64,000 nucleotides of DNA from Flavobacterium rivuli WB 3.3-2 = DSM 21788. GTDB lineage: Bacteria; Bacteroidota; Bacteroidia; Flavobacteriales; Flavobacteriaceae. Each line of letters begins with the position of its first letter. The first letter of the stretch is position 1. Positions 53,713-62,399 of the stretch are shown piece by piece. The translations under genes and the position numbers were made by a program. The DNA is taken from NCBI RefSeq assembly GCF_000378485.1, contig NZ_KB899966.1:620001-684000 (forward strand). The letters are read 5' to 3'. The notes under the pieces are model-generated. The model ran no database searches, was not told the DNA's origin, and saw nothing but the letters and a program-made list of their open reading frames with translations.

Positions 53713-55662
53713 ATGAAAAAGTACTTTCTCCTGCAATTTTTAGTGTTCATTACATTAACCCTCAATGCACAAAATAACAAAGTTTTAGTTACGGGCCCTG
53801 ACAAAAAACTCGAAGTTACAATTGGCCTTAATGCGCAGGGAAGCCTTTACTACAATGCTGCCTACAATGGTAAGGCCATTCTTGAAGATTCGCCATTAGG
53901 ATTAATTTCAAACGTTAGTGACTTTAGTAAAAATTTAAAGTTTACAGAAAAAAAAGAATCTGCCATAAATGAGAATTATACGTTAAACCGCACAAAAAAA
54001 AGCAACATAAACTATCAGGCCAATGAAATTACCTGTGTATATGAAACGCCAAAAAAAGAAAAAATAGCTATCATATTTCGCGTTAGCAATAACGATATTG
54101 CATTTAAATATTACTTAAGCCAAAATGGCGAAACCGCAAGGTGCATTATACAAAAAGAACTTACAGGTTTTAACTTTCCGCAAATAACCACTACGTTTTT
54201 AACACCTCAGGCTACCCCTATGATTGGGTGGATGCATACAAAACCAAGCTATGAAGAAGAGTATGTGCCGGATGAGGCTATAGGTACTCCGTCGAAATAT
54301 AAAGTAGGCTATACATTTCCTGCGCTGTTTCATGTAGGCAATAACGGCTGGGCACTGGTATCTGAAACCGGCGTTAATGGTCTTTACTGTGGCTCTAAAC
54401 TTAGTGAAGGCACAAAAGATGGGCTTTACAGTATTGCTTTTCCTGAACCGGAAGAAAATAACGGTACAGGCACGGCAAATCCGGCTATAAGTTTGCCCGG
54501 CGAGACACCTTGGAGAACGCTGACAATAGGCGAAAACCTGAAACCTATTGTAGAAACTACTGTTGCATTTGACGTTGTTAAGCCTTTGTATAAGCCGGGT
54601 ATCAATTATAAATTTGGCCGTGCTACATGGAGCTGGCTGGAATGGCAGGATGACAGTGTTGTTTTTGAAGACCAAAAAACGTTTATAGACCTTTCTTCAA
54701 CTTTAGGATTTGAATTAACCCTGATTGATGGCAACTGGGATAAAAATATAGGGTATGAAAAAATAGGTGAACTGGCTAAATATGCACAGTCAAAAAATGT
54801 TGGTCTTTGCCTATGGTATAACTCTAATGGCTTTTGGAATGATGCCCCGCAAACTCCAAAAAATAAAATGAGCAATACAACAGAACGTAAAAAAGAAATG
54901 GCATGGATGCAGAGCATAGGCGTAAAAGGCATTAAGGTAGATTTCTTTGGAGGAGATAAACAAGAAACATTTAAGCTGTATGAAGACATTCTAACCGATG
55001 CAAATGATTATGGATTAGCCGTTATTTTTCATGGGTGTACCCTACCCCGCGGATGGGAACGCATGTATCCTAATTTTGTGAGCAGTGAGGCTGTGCTTGC
55101 TTCAGAGAATCTTATTTTTACACAGGAAGCTAACGATAACGAAGCTTATAATGCATCTTTACACCCGTTTATACGTAACAGTGTAGCATCTATGGATTTT
55201 GGCCCTGTGCTGCTCAATAAAAAGCATAACAAAAATAACGACGGCGGTAAAATTCGTAAAACAACAGATATTTTCCAGATAGCAACATCTGTTGTATTTC
55301 AGTCTGCGATACAAAACTTTGGTATTGCCCCAAATAATTTAAACGATACTCCTGATTTTGTAATTAATTTTATGAAAACGGTTCCCACCACCTGGGATGA
55401 AACCCTCCTCTTAGATGGCTATCCCGGCAAATATTGCCTCATTGCACGACGCAATGGCGACAAATGGTATATAGCAGGCATTAATGCTGAAAAAGATGTG
55501 AAAAAAATTAAGATTGACCTTGCTATGCTGGCCAATAAAAACATTTCTTTTTACTTTGATGAGCAAAACAGGCAGCCAAAATTAAAGCAGTTAAAACTGA
55601 ATAAAAAAGGGCAGGTAACTATAGAAATACAACCATTAGGTGGTGTTATACTTACTAACTAA
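53713..55662 (+). CDS. GH97 glycoside hydrolase, probably the retaining type
   Basis: The product is 649 residues. A signal peptide (about 1-19, ending NAQ) is followed by the GH97 N-terminal sandwich (20-285), the TIM barrel (about 290-560) and a C-terminal beta domain. Asp410 in GIKVDFF and Glu459 in SSEAV match the nucleophile and acid/base of retaining GH97 alpha-galactosidases; inverting SusB-type enzymes lack that Asp. It has no sorting tail and is probably periplasmic. No other alpha-glycan genes flank it. Confidence 0.88.
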   Translation: MKKYFLLQFLVFITLTLNAQNNKVLVTGPDKKLEVTIGLNAQGSLYYNAAYNGKAILEDSPLGLISNVSDFSKNLKFTEKKESAINENYTLNRTKKSNINYQANEITCVYETPKKEKIAIIFRVSNNDIAFKYYLSQNGETARCIIQKELTGFNFPQITTTFLTPQATPMIGWMHTKPSYEEEYVPDEAIGTPSKYKVGYTFPALFHVGNNGWALVSETGVNGLYCGSKLSEGTKDGLYSIAFPEPEENNGTGTANPAISLPGETPWRTLTIGENLKPIVETTVAFDVVKPLYKPGINYKFGRATWSWLEWQDDSVVFEDQKTFIDLSSTLGFELTLIDGNWDKNIGYEKIGELAKYAQSKNVGLCLWYNSNGFWNDAPQTPKNKMSNTTERKKEMAWMQSIGVKGIKVDFFGGDKQETFKLYEDILTDANDYGLAVIFHGCTLPRGWERMYPNFVSSEAVLASENLIFTQEANDNEAYNASLHPFIRNSVASMDFGPVLLNKKHNKNNDGGKIRKTTDIFQIATSVVFQSAIQNFGIAPNNLNDTPDFVINFMKTVPTTWDETLLLDGYPGKYCLIARRNGDKWYIAGINAEKDVKKIKIDLAMLANKNISFYFDEQNRQPKLKQLKLNKKGQVTIEIQPLGGVILTN

Positions 55663-55743
55663 ATATAGAACTCATCCTGACTTTTTCAATTGGCTGCAAA
55701 TACACTAACTTATTGTAGTGCCAACAGCTAAAAACCTAATTTT

Positions 55744-55782
55744 AAAGTACCCTTGCATTGTTTGCAAGGGTACTTTTATTTT
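55744..55782 (+). terminator. Terminator after GH97
   Basis: AAAGTACCCTTGCA (55744-55757), a five-base loop and TGCAAGGGTACTTT (55763-55776) form a 14-bp perfect stem with a T-rich tail. Confidence 0.9.
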
Positions 55783-55843
55783 ATATAATGTTTAAAATAA
55801 AGCAATAACACCCTAAACTGCTGCTATTGTTACTTATAAATCT

Positions 55844-56341
55844 TTAAAGCTTCTTTGCTATTTCTACCACTTCAAGATTTTCTATTTTATCGCCGTTTAT
55901 ATCAAACCGCAGCATGGTACGCACCTGATGGAAACCATGTGTGCCTGCCGCCCCCGGATTCATGTGCAGTAAATTATGTTTCTGGTCAAACTGTACTTTA
56001 AGTATGTGCGAATGCCCGCAAATAAAAAGTTTTGGTGGGTTAAGCATCATTTCTTCTCTCACTGTGGGATTATATTTACCGGGATAGCCACCTATGTGGG
56101 TTATCCATACATCTACGCCCTCGCACATAAAACGATTGTTTAGCGGAAATTCCTGCCTTGCCTTAGCATCATCTATATTACCATAAACGGCACGCAGGGG
56201 TTTTTCTGCCTTAATAGCATCAGTCACACTCAGGTCGCCTATATCTCCCGCATGCCATACCTCATCGGCAAGGCGCACATATTTAAGTATGGTATCATCT
56301 ATATAACTGTGGGTATCGCTAAGCAGGAGAATTTTTGTCAT
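55844..56341 (-). CDS. YfcE/MJ0936-type metallophosphoesterase
   Basis: The product is 165 residues from the ATG at 56341 (MTKILLLSDTHSY). Metal ligands appear in order: SDTH, HAGDIGD, VYGNIDD, ITHIGG and CGHSH, followed by NPGAAG. This is the compact YfcE-type phosphodiesterase fold. The frame extends 16 codons upstream, but those do not match the family. The physiological substrate is unknown. Confidence 0.9.
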   Translation of the reverse strand: MTKILLLSDTHSYIDDTILKYVRLADEVWHAGDIGDLSVTDAIKAEKPLRAVYGNIDDAKARQEFPLNNRFMCEGVDVWITHIGGYPGKYNPTVREEMMLNPPKLFICGHSHILKVQFDQKHNLLHMNPGAAGTHGFHQVRTMLRFDINGDKIENLEVVEIAKKL

Positions 56342-56374
56342 AGTAAAAGTAAAGAGGAACAAAGTTAGTTTATA

Positions 56375-56480
56375 GTTACAAAGCCTCAAAGTCGCACAGA
56401 TACAAAGTTTTTTACAGAGACGTTAAATTTAAGGATCATTTACACTTTGCAACTTTGCCTCTCTGCTACTATGCCACTTA
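56375..56480. repeat. Imperfect inverted intergenic repeat of ACTTTG/CAAAGT words
   Basis: The left side holds CAAAG words at 56380, 56387 and 56403; the right side holds CTTTGC words at 56445 and 56453 and a CTCTGCTACTATGCC stretch. The two sides are similar in inverse orientation but not exact. The divergent phosphoesterase and truA genes flank it. Confidence 0.45.
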
Positions 56481-56486
56481 AAATTG

Positions 56487-56494
56487 TATCTTTG
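56487..56494 (+). promoter_or_regulatory. -7 box of truA
   Basis: TATCTTTG matches TAnnTTTG and lies 21 bases before the TTG start of truA. Confidence 0.6.
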
Positions 56495-56515
56495 TGAAAA
56501 ATTTAAAGGAACGCT

Positions 56516-57250
56516 TTGAGGTATTTTATAGAGTTTGCTTATAACGGTAAAAACTACTGCGGATGGCAGTACCAGCCGCACAGCCCATCGGTACAGGAAA
56601 CGCTTAATAAAGCACTGTCTATGCTGCTTCGCCATAAAATAGATGTTGTGGGTGCAGGCCGTACAGATACCGGTGTACATGCCCGCCAGATGTATGCACA
56701 CTTTGACCTTGAAGATACTTTTGATGCCGATAAACTTGTACTAAAACTCAACTCTTTTTTACCAAAGGATATTGTTGTGTACCGTTTTATACCCCTGCAT
56801 GTTGATGCCCATGCCCGTTTTGATGCTACCAGCCGTACCTACGAATACCACCTGCATACCTTTAAGGATGCCTTTGAAAATGAAGGCAGCTATTATCATT
56901 TTCAACCTTTAAATGTTGCTAAAATGAACGAGGCAGCCCAACTATTAATGGGCTACACTGATTTTAAATGTTTCTCTAAAACCAATACGGATGTGCGCAC
57001 GTTCGACTGCAAAATTACCCATGCCAAGTGGGAGCAGCATGGCACCCGCATGGTCTTTACCATAACTGCCGACCGTTTTTTGCGCAATATGGTTCGTGCT
57101 ATAGTGGGTACTCTTGTAAACGTGGGCCTTGGTAAAATAACTGTAGACTATGTGCGTACCATTATAGAGAGCCGTGACCGCGGTTATGCAGGTGCATCTG
57201 TTCCTGCACACGGATTATACCTTACCAAGGTAATTTATCCGTACCTTTAA
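56516..57250 (+). CDS. truA: tRNA pseudouridine(38-40) synthase
   Basis: The product is 244 residues. The catalytic Asp lies in GAGRTDTGVHARQ, and KCFSKTNTD and RFLRNMVRAIVG are typical. It isomerises uridines in the tRNA anticodon arm. The start is TTG at 56516: the only in-frame ATG upstream (56471) is followed by a stop, and the next Met would remove the first strand. A -7 box just upstream supports this start. Confidence 0.94.
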   Translation: MRYFIEFAYNGKNYCGWQYQPHSPSVQETLNKALSMLLRHKIDVVGAGRTDTGVHARQMYAHFDLEDTFDADKLVLKLNSFLPKDIVVYRFIPLHVDAHARFDATSRTYEYHLHTFKDAFENEGSYYHFQPLNVAKMNEAAQLLMGYTDFKCFSKTNTDVRTFDCKITHAKWEQHGTRMVFTITADRFLRNMVRAIVGTLVNVGLGKITVDYVRTIIESRDRGYAGASVPAHGLYLTKVIYPYL

Positions 57251-57264
57251 GCCCTTATAAATCT

Positions 57265-59040
57265 ATGAAAGCCATAAAGAATACCCCAAATAAAAAAACG
57301 TCGCCACTTAAAAAAGTAATGGCGTTTGCAACCCCTTACAAAACCCGTTTTATATGGGTTATTGTATTTTCTGTAGCACTGTCTGTTTTTGCAGCACTAC
57401 GCCCCTACCTGCTTAAAGAAACGGTAGATAATTACCTTATGAACAAAAACATGCCCGGCCTGCTTAAATATGTTGGGCTTATGGGCATTGCTCTTATTCT
57501 TGAGGTGGCTGCACAATTTTATTTTGTATACTGGGCTAACTGGCTTGGTCAGGATATTGTAAAAGATATCCGCGAAAAATTGTTTGCACACATAAGCAGT
57601 TTCAGGATGAAGTTTTTTGATAACGAAGCTGTTGGCAAACTGGTTACACGTACTGTTTTTGATATAGAGTCGATTGCCAAAATATTTAGCCAGGGACTGT
57701 TCATGATTATAAGCGACATGCTTAAAATGCTTGTTATCCTCATAATAATGTTTTACATGAACTGGAAACTTACCATCGTGGTTATGCTTGCCATGCCGCT
57801 GCTGGTTATTGCCACACGTATTTTCCAGAAAAAAATGAAAGGCGCTTTTGAAGAAGTGAGAACACAGGTATCTAACCTTAACACCTTTGTACAGGAACGC
57901 GTTACCGGCATGAAGATCGTGCAGCTTTTTAACCGTGAAGATATAGAATACGAAAAATTTAAAGGCATCAACAAAAAGCATAACGATGCCTGGTTAAAGA
58001 ATATATTATACAACTCCATCTTTTTCCCCATTGCCGATATTATATCGTCTTTAACCCTTGGGTTTGTTATATGGTATGGTGGTGTGAGCATATTAGGCGG
58101 CGACAGCCTTACCACTCCCGGCGACCTGTTTGCCTACACCATGTTTATAAGCATGCTGTTTAACCCGCTGCGCCAAATTGCAGATAAATTTAACGAGATG
58201 CAAATGGGTATTGTAGCATCTGACAGGGTTTTCGAACTGCTGGAAATGCAGGAAGACATACAGAAAAACGGAACCAAAGAGGCATGGCATTTTAAAGGTG
58301 AATTAGACTTTAAAGATGTGCGCTTTAGCTACCTCGAAAATGAGGAAGTTATAAAGGGCATTACCCTGCATATTGAAGCCGGAAAAACCATTGCCATAGT
58401 GGGTGCTACCGGAGCCGGTAAAAGTACTATAATCAACTTACTAAACCGCTTTTACGAAATAGATAGCGGCACTATAGCCATAGACGGCACTAACATTGAC
58501 GAATTTACCCTGGACAGCCTTCGCAGGCAAATTGCCATTGTATTGCAGGATGTTTTCCTTTTTGCCGATACTATACTGAATAACATTACCTTAAATGACG
58601 CTTCTGTTACCCGCGAAAAGGTAATTGAAGCATCTAAAGCTATTGGCGTTCATAACTTTATTATGAGCCTGCCGGGTGGTTACGATTATAATGTAAAAGA
58701 GCGCGGTGTAATGCTATCATCGGGACAGCGGCAGCTTATTGCCTTTTTAAGGGCTTACGTAAGCGACCCGAGTATTTTGATACTGGACGAAGCTACATCA
58801 TCTATAGACACCTACAGCGAAGAGCTGATACAAAATGCTACCGATGCAGTTACTAAAGGGCGAACCTCTATTGTAATTGCCCACAGGCTTGCAACCATAG
58901 TAAACGCTGACAAAATCATTGTAATGGATAAAGGCAAAATTGTGGAAGATGGTACCCACTACGAACTTATAAACCGTGAACAGGGGTATTATAAAAACCT
59001 GTACTATTCGCAGTTTGTTGCAGAGAGTGAGGAGAAGTAG
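57265..59040 (+). CDS. ABC exporter, fused permease and ATPase (MsbA/LmrA-like)
   Basis: The product is 591 residues. Six membrane helices (about 20-320) precede the nucleotide-binding domain (about 345-585) with Walker A from Gly380 (GATGAGKST), signature LSSGQ from 484 and Walker B with Asp508 (ILILDEATSSID). It acts as a homodimer or with a partner half-transporter. Lipid, lipopolysaccharide precursor or drug export are possible. It begins 14 bases after truA and is likely co-transcribed with it. Confidence 0.92.
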   Translation: MKAIKNTPNKKTSPLKKVMAFATPYKTRFIWVIVFSVALSVFAALRPYLLKETVDNYLMNKNMPGLLKYVGLMGIALILEVAAQFYFVYWANWLGQDIVKDIREKLFAHISSFRMKFFDNEAVGKLVTRTVFDIESIAKIFSQGLFMIISDMLKMLVILIIMFYMNWKLTIVVMLAMPLLVIATRIFQKKMKGAFEEVRTQVSNLNTFVQERVTGMKIVQLFNREDIEYEKFKGINKKHNDAWLKNILYNSIFFPIADIISSLTLGFVIWYGGVSILGGDSLTTPGDLFAYTMFISMLFNPLRQIADKFNEMQMGIVASDRVFELLEMQEDIQKNGTKEAWHFKGELDFKDVRFSYLENEEVIKGITLHIEAGKTIAIVGATGAGKSTIINLLNRFYEIDSGTIAIDGTNIDEFTLDSLRRQIAIVLQDVFLFADTILNNITLNDASVTREKVIEASKAIGVHNFIMSLPGGYDYNVKERGVMLSSGQRQLIAFLRAYVSDPSILILDEATSSIDTYSEELIQNATDAVTKGRTSIVIAHRLATIVNADKIIVMDKGKIVEDGTHYELINREQGYYKNLYYSQFVAESEEK

Positions 59041-59080
59041 TAATCAGTGGTAGCATGCATTATATGTAATGTGATTTTAA

Positions 59081-59371
59081 ATGAAGTATTTCTTTAAATT
59101 ATTCCTGATCGTTATTGGTGCAGAAATTGCATTACGCCTTTTAATTCTTGTACTTCAGCTACAGGCAATACCACAGCCAATACATTTGTTGGGCAGTATT
59201 TTATCAAGCATATCCTGTTTGCCACTTTCGTTAATAGACCGCAGCTTTCCTTACTGGGCAATGGGAAGCATTGGGTTTAGTATTTCATTAATATTTATTA
59301 CATGGCTAATACATACCGTAATTGTCTTTGTTTTCATCAGATTGATAAAAACATTTGAGAGACGGGATTAA
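59081..59371 (+). CDS. Small hypothetical membrane protein
   Basis: The product is 96 residues with hydrophobic segments at about 5-27, 35-50 and 62-88 and a basic C-terminus. No family is recognised. It lies 40 bases after the ABC exporter and 24 before the ATG of the Fic gene, so it may share their transcript. Confidence 0.6.
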   Translation: MKYFFKLFLIVIGAEIALRLLILVLQLQAIPQPIHLLGSILSSISCLPLSLIDRSFPYWAMGSIGFSISLIFITWLIHTVIVFVFIRLIKTFERRD

Positions 59372-59395
59372 ATAATTTTGATAAATGGCAAACTG

Positions 59396-59977
59396 ATGGA
59401 TGACAATACAAATTATACAACGGGTCCGGAAGACAACCTATTAGGCATTACAGATTACAACCAGATTAATGAACTGGAAACTGAAGGACTTTCATTTGCT
59501 GAAATTATAGTTTTTGAACTGAATGCTGAAGACAAAATTACACCTTATATTTTGTTGTCGTTACATAAAACAGCATTTGGACTACTATATGACTGGGCGG
59601 GCAAATGGCGAACGATACAGGTTAATATGGGTAAGTTAGAACTTCCTCTTCCTTATCAGGTTCCTAACCTTATATATCAGTTTCTTGATAATTTAAACTT
59701 TAAAATAAGCATTGCTAAAACTTTAGACGATCATATAGATTGCCTTACGTATGCACATTACGAATTTGTAAAAATACATCCATTTAATAATGGTAATGGA
59801 AGATTAGGCAGGATACTTATGAATATGGTTGCTTTAAAATTTGGCTATCAGCCTATCGAACTCTATAAAAGAGAAGGCGATGCGAGAAAAATTTATATTG
59901 ATGCGCTTAGACAATCAGATATTGGAAATTTCAATTCTCTACAAAGCCTTATTCGTAAAGAAATCAAGACTTTCTGA
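59396..59977 (+). CDS. Fic-domain protein (putative AMP-transferase toxin)
   Basis: The product is 193 residues from the ATG at 59396; the frame is open from a TTG at 59378. The Fic motif HPFNNGNGRLGR spans residues 128-139, so the catalytic His, the Gly-Asn-Gly anion pocket and the Arg are intact. The usual Asp/Glu at the metal position is Asn132. Other family marks are LHKTAFGLLYDWAGKWRTIQVNMG at residues 60-83 (quoted in part) and a late DIGNFNSL. No (S/T)xxxE(G/N) inhibitory helix is seen inside the protein, so inhibition should come from another chain. Fic proteins usually transfer AMP to a protein target. Confidence 0.88.
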   Translation: MDDNTNYTTGPEDNLLGITDYNQINELETEGLSFAEIIVFELNAEDKITPYILLSLHKTAFGLLYDWAGKWRTIQVNMGKLELPLPYQVPNLIYQFLDNLNFKISIAKTLDDHIDCLTYAHYEFVKIHPFNNGNGRLGRILMNMVALKFGYQPIELYKREGDARKIYIDALRQSDIGNFNSLQSLIRKEIKTF

Positions 59978-60133
59978 TTCTCTCTTTCTAATAGTACTCT
60001 CAACAATTTCAGAAATTTTTTCTTTAGAAACTTTCTGATTTTCAAGAGCCATGGTAGTATATAGCGTCCTCTCAAGCGTTTCAGATAAAAAAGCCCTGTC
60101 CCTTAATTGCGGATATTTTTCGTAGAATTTCAT
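59939..60133 (-). CDS. Putative VbhA-like antitoxin of the Fic protein, encoded convergently
   Basis: The product is 64 residues. TMALEN at 27-32 fits the Fic inhibitory motif (S/T)xxxE(G/N), with Glu31 as the inhibitory residue, and it is followed by a helix KISEIVESTI as in VbhA-type antitoxins. The 3' end overlaps the end of the Fic gene by 39 bases on the opposite strand. Class I Fic antitoxins normally sit just upstream on the same strand, so this order is unusual. A perfect -7 box and an AAGGA before the ATG argue for expression. An alternative is that it is a chance antisense ORF, but the motif match makes that less likely. Confidence 0.68.
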   Translation of the reverse strand: MKFYEKYPQLRDRAFLSETLERTLYTTMALENQKVSKEKISEIVESTIRKRESESLDFFTNKAL

Positions 60134-60160
60134 AATTCCTTCATTCTCATAAGTTACCTA

Positions 60161-60168
60161 CAAATTTA
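60161..60168 (-). promoter_or_regulatory. -7 box of the antitoxin candidate
   Basis: TAAATTTG on the minus strand matches TAnnTTTG, 27 bases before the ATG at 60133. No exact -33 TTTG is seen. Confidence 0.5.
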
Positions 60169-60276
60169 AGCAATAAAAATGTAATAACGAAACCATTAAA
60201 TTATCCTTAGCATTTTCCTATAAGCAAATAAATACTTAATTTCGTACGCACAATTTAAATAGCAAATTATTTTACC

Positions 60277-61665
60277 ATGAAATACGATATTATTGTTTTA
60301 GGCAGTGGCCCGGGCGGTTATGTAACAGCTATAAGGGCTTCGCAGTTAGGCTTTAAAGTAGCTATTGTAGAGAAAGAAAGCCTTGGCGGTATTTGCCTTA
60401 ACTGGGGTTGTATCCCTACAAAAGCATTGCTAAAAAGTGCGCAGGTTTTTGATTACCTTAAGCATGCGGCTGATTACGGCCTTACCGTAAACGAATTTGA
60501 TAAAGATTTTGGAGCTGTTGTTGCCCGTAGCCGTAATGTTGCCGGCGATATGAGCAAAGGTGTACAGTTCCTTATGAAAAAAAATAAGATAGAAGTTATA
60601 ATGGGTACCGGTAAGCTTAAACCGGGCAAAAAAATAGACGTTACCGATAAAGACGGTGCTGTTACAGAACTTAGTGCCGACCATATTATTATTGCTACCG
60701 GTGCACGCTCGCGCGAATTGCCTAACCTGCCTCAGGATGGTAAAAAAGTAATTGGCTACCGCCAGGCTATGGTATTGCCGGAACAGCCTAAAAGCATGAT
60801 CGTTGTAGGATCTGGTGCTATAGGTGTAGAGTTTGCTCATTTTTATAACGCTATGGGTACTAAAGTTACCATTGTAGAGTTTATGCCAAACGTTGTTCCT
60901 GTAGAGGATGAGGATATCTCTAAACAATTTGAGCGTTCTATTAAAAAAGCAGGCATCACGGTTATGACCAATGCATCTGTAGAGAAAGTAGATACAAGCG
61001 GCGAAGGTGTAAAAGCTACCGTTAAAACTGCCAATGGCGAGGAAATCCTTGAAGCTGACATCCTTTTATCGGCTGTGGGTATTAAATCGAACATTGAGAA
61101 CATAGGCCTTGAAGAAGTGGGTATTGCTACCGACAGGGATAAGGTGCTTGTTAACGCTTTTTACCAAACTAACATACCGGGTTACTACGCCATAGGCGAT
61201 ATCGTTCCGGGCCAGGCGCTTGCCCACGTTGCATCTGCAGAAGGTATTACCTGTGTGGAGAAAATTGCCGGCCTGCATGTAGACCCTATAGATTATGGCA
61301 ACATACCGGGTTGCACGTATGCTACACCGGAAATTGCATCGGTAGGTTTAACAGAGAAAGCTGCAAGAGAAAAAGGTTACGAGCTTAAAATAGGTAAATT
61401 CCCTTTTACAGCTTCCGGTAAAGCTAAAGCTGCAGGTACTCCTGATGGTTTTGTAAAAGTAATTTTTGATGCCAAATATGGCGAATGGTTAGGCTGCCAC
61501 ATGATAGGTGCCGGCGTTACAGATATGATAGCCGAGGCTGTTGTAGCGCGTAAGCTTGAAACTACAGGCCATGAGATAATTAAAACGGTACACCCTCACC
61601 CTACCATGAGCGAGGCAGTTATGGAAGCTGCCGCTGCTGCTTATGGCGAGGTTATCCATATCTAA
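60277..61665 (+). CDS. lpd: Dihydrolipoyl dehydrogenase
   Basis: The product is 462 residues. The FAD-binding GSGPGGYVTAI is at the N-terminus, the redox disulfide pair is Cys40/Cys45 (CLNWGC), the NAD-binding GSGAIGVEFA is near 173, and the catalytic HPHPTMSEAVMEA ends the dimer domain. It is the E3 of pyruvate, 2-oxoglutarate or branched-chain complexes; no E1 or E2 genes are adjacent. The CLNWGC form, with Trp for the usual Val, is frequent in Bacteroidetes and Chlamydiae. Confidence 0.95.
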   Translation: MKYDIIVLGSGPGGYVTAIRASQLGFKVAIVEKESLGGICLNWGCIPTKALLKSAQVFDYLKHAADYGLTVNEFDKDFGAVVARSRNVAGDMSKGVQFLMKKNKIEVIMGTGKLKPGKKIDVTDKDGAVTELSADHIIIATGARSRELPNLPQDGKKVIGYRQAMVLPEQPKSMIVVGSGAIGVEFAHFYNAMGTKVTIVEFMPNVVPVEDEDISKQFERSIKKAGITVMTNASVEKVDTSGEGVKATVKTANGEEILEADILLSAVGIKSNIENIGLEEVGIATDRDKVLVNAFYQTNIPGYYAIGDIVPGQALAHVASAEGITCVEKIAGLHVDPIDYGNIPGCTYATPEIASVGLTEKAAREKGYELKIGKFPFTASGKAKAAGTPDGFVKVIFDAKYGEWLGCHMIGAGVTDMIAEAVVARKLETTGHEIIKTVHPHPTMSEAVMEAAAAAYGEVIHI

Positions 61666-61669
61666 TTTT

Positions 61670-61697
61670 AGATTTTAGATCGCAGATTTCAGATTTG
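61670..61697. repeat. Four heptamer units AGATnnn after lpd
   Basis: AGATTTT, AGATCGC, AGATTTC and AGATTTG follow each other without gaps, five bases after the lpd stop. Similar AGATT words build the inverted repeat at 50826. Confidence 0.7.
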
Positions 61698-61711
61698 CTT
61701 ACTCATAATAC

Positions 61712-61747
61712 AATCCGTCCTGAAAAATTTTAGGGCGGATTTTTTTA
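61712..61747 (+). terminator. Terminator of lpd
   Basis: AATCCGTCCT pairs with AGGGCGGATT (one T-G wobble), followed by TTTTTTT. Confidence 0.85.
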
Positions 61748-61790
61748 TTTATGATGTTTACTCATTATCTGTTATTGTTTACTTAATTTC

Positions 61791-61798
61791 TATATTTG
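61791..61798 (+). promoter_or_regulatory. -7 box of the barrel protein gene
   Basis: TATATTTG lies 16 bases before the ATG at 61815. Confidence 0.55.
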
Positions 61799-61814
61799 GA
61801 CAAAAATTTTAGAT

Positions 61815-62399
61815 ATGATAAAAAGCTACCTTTTACTAATTGTTTTTGTTTCATTTACCGGATTTGCACAAAATAAATTTGGGGTATTTTCGGGTATTAC
61901 TTACTCCTATCTCGCGGAGGGATTTTCGAAAAAAGTTAACACAGATGATGCCATTGGTTTACAAATAGGCATTGTTTATCAAACGGAATTAACTAAAAAA
62001 ATTAGTTTCAGGCCCAAGCTCGTATATTCACAACAGGGAGACAGAAAAGCTTCTAAAGGTTACAGCCCTTACACTTTAGATATATCTCAGATAGATTACA
62101 AATTAAACTACCTGAACGCGCCGCTCGATTTTAAATTCTGGAATAAAATATATGTTATAGCAGGACCACAGATAGGGTATCTTTTAAGTACCGAAAAGGG
62201 AGATATTAACTTTGGTGAACCAAAATCTAAATTTGATCTTGGTTTTAATCTGGGCGGAGGATTTACTATTAACCACCTGTTTTTTGAATTAGGGTTTTAT
62301 CATGGTGTTACAACAGTATTAGAGTTCCCAAACAGAAGATATATTGCTGACATTAAAAATGGAGTTGGAAAATTTACAGTTGGCTATTCCTTTAATTAG
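61815..62399 (+). CDS. Outer-membrane beta-barrel protein (PorT/OMP_b-brl-like)
   Basis: The product is 194 residues. A signal peptide (about 1-18, ending GFAQ) is followed by alternating strands: IGLQIGIVYQTEL, FRPKLVYSQQG, YLNAPLDFKFW and a closing KFTVGYSFN that ends in an aromatic-Asn pair. This fits the eight-stranded barrels grouped as the porin/PorT family in Bacteroidetes. The role is unknown; it need not be PorT itself. Confidence 0.78.
   Translation: MIKSYLLLIVFVSFTGFAQNKFGVFSGITYSYLAEGFSKKVNTDDAIGLQIGIVYQTELTKKISFRPKLVYSQQGDRKASKGYSPYTLDISQIDYKLNYLNAPLDFKFWNKIYVIAGPQIGYLLSTEKGDINFGEPKSKFDLGFNLGGGFTINHLFFELGFYHGVTTVLEFPNRRYIADIKNGVGKFTVGYSFN

Noticed and set aside
59081..59371. Small membrane protein as the upstream antitoxin of the Fic gene
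   Set aside because: It sits in the usual antitoxin place but is an integral membrane protein with no (S/T)xxxE(G/N) motif.
59893..60075. Second minus-strand frame of 60 codons over the Fic tail
   Set aside because: It is in another frame of the same stretch, mostly Lys/Leu/Arg low complexity, with no inhibitory motif. The frame at 59939-60133 explains the region better.
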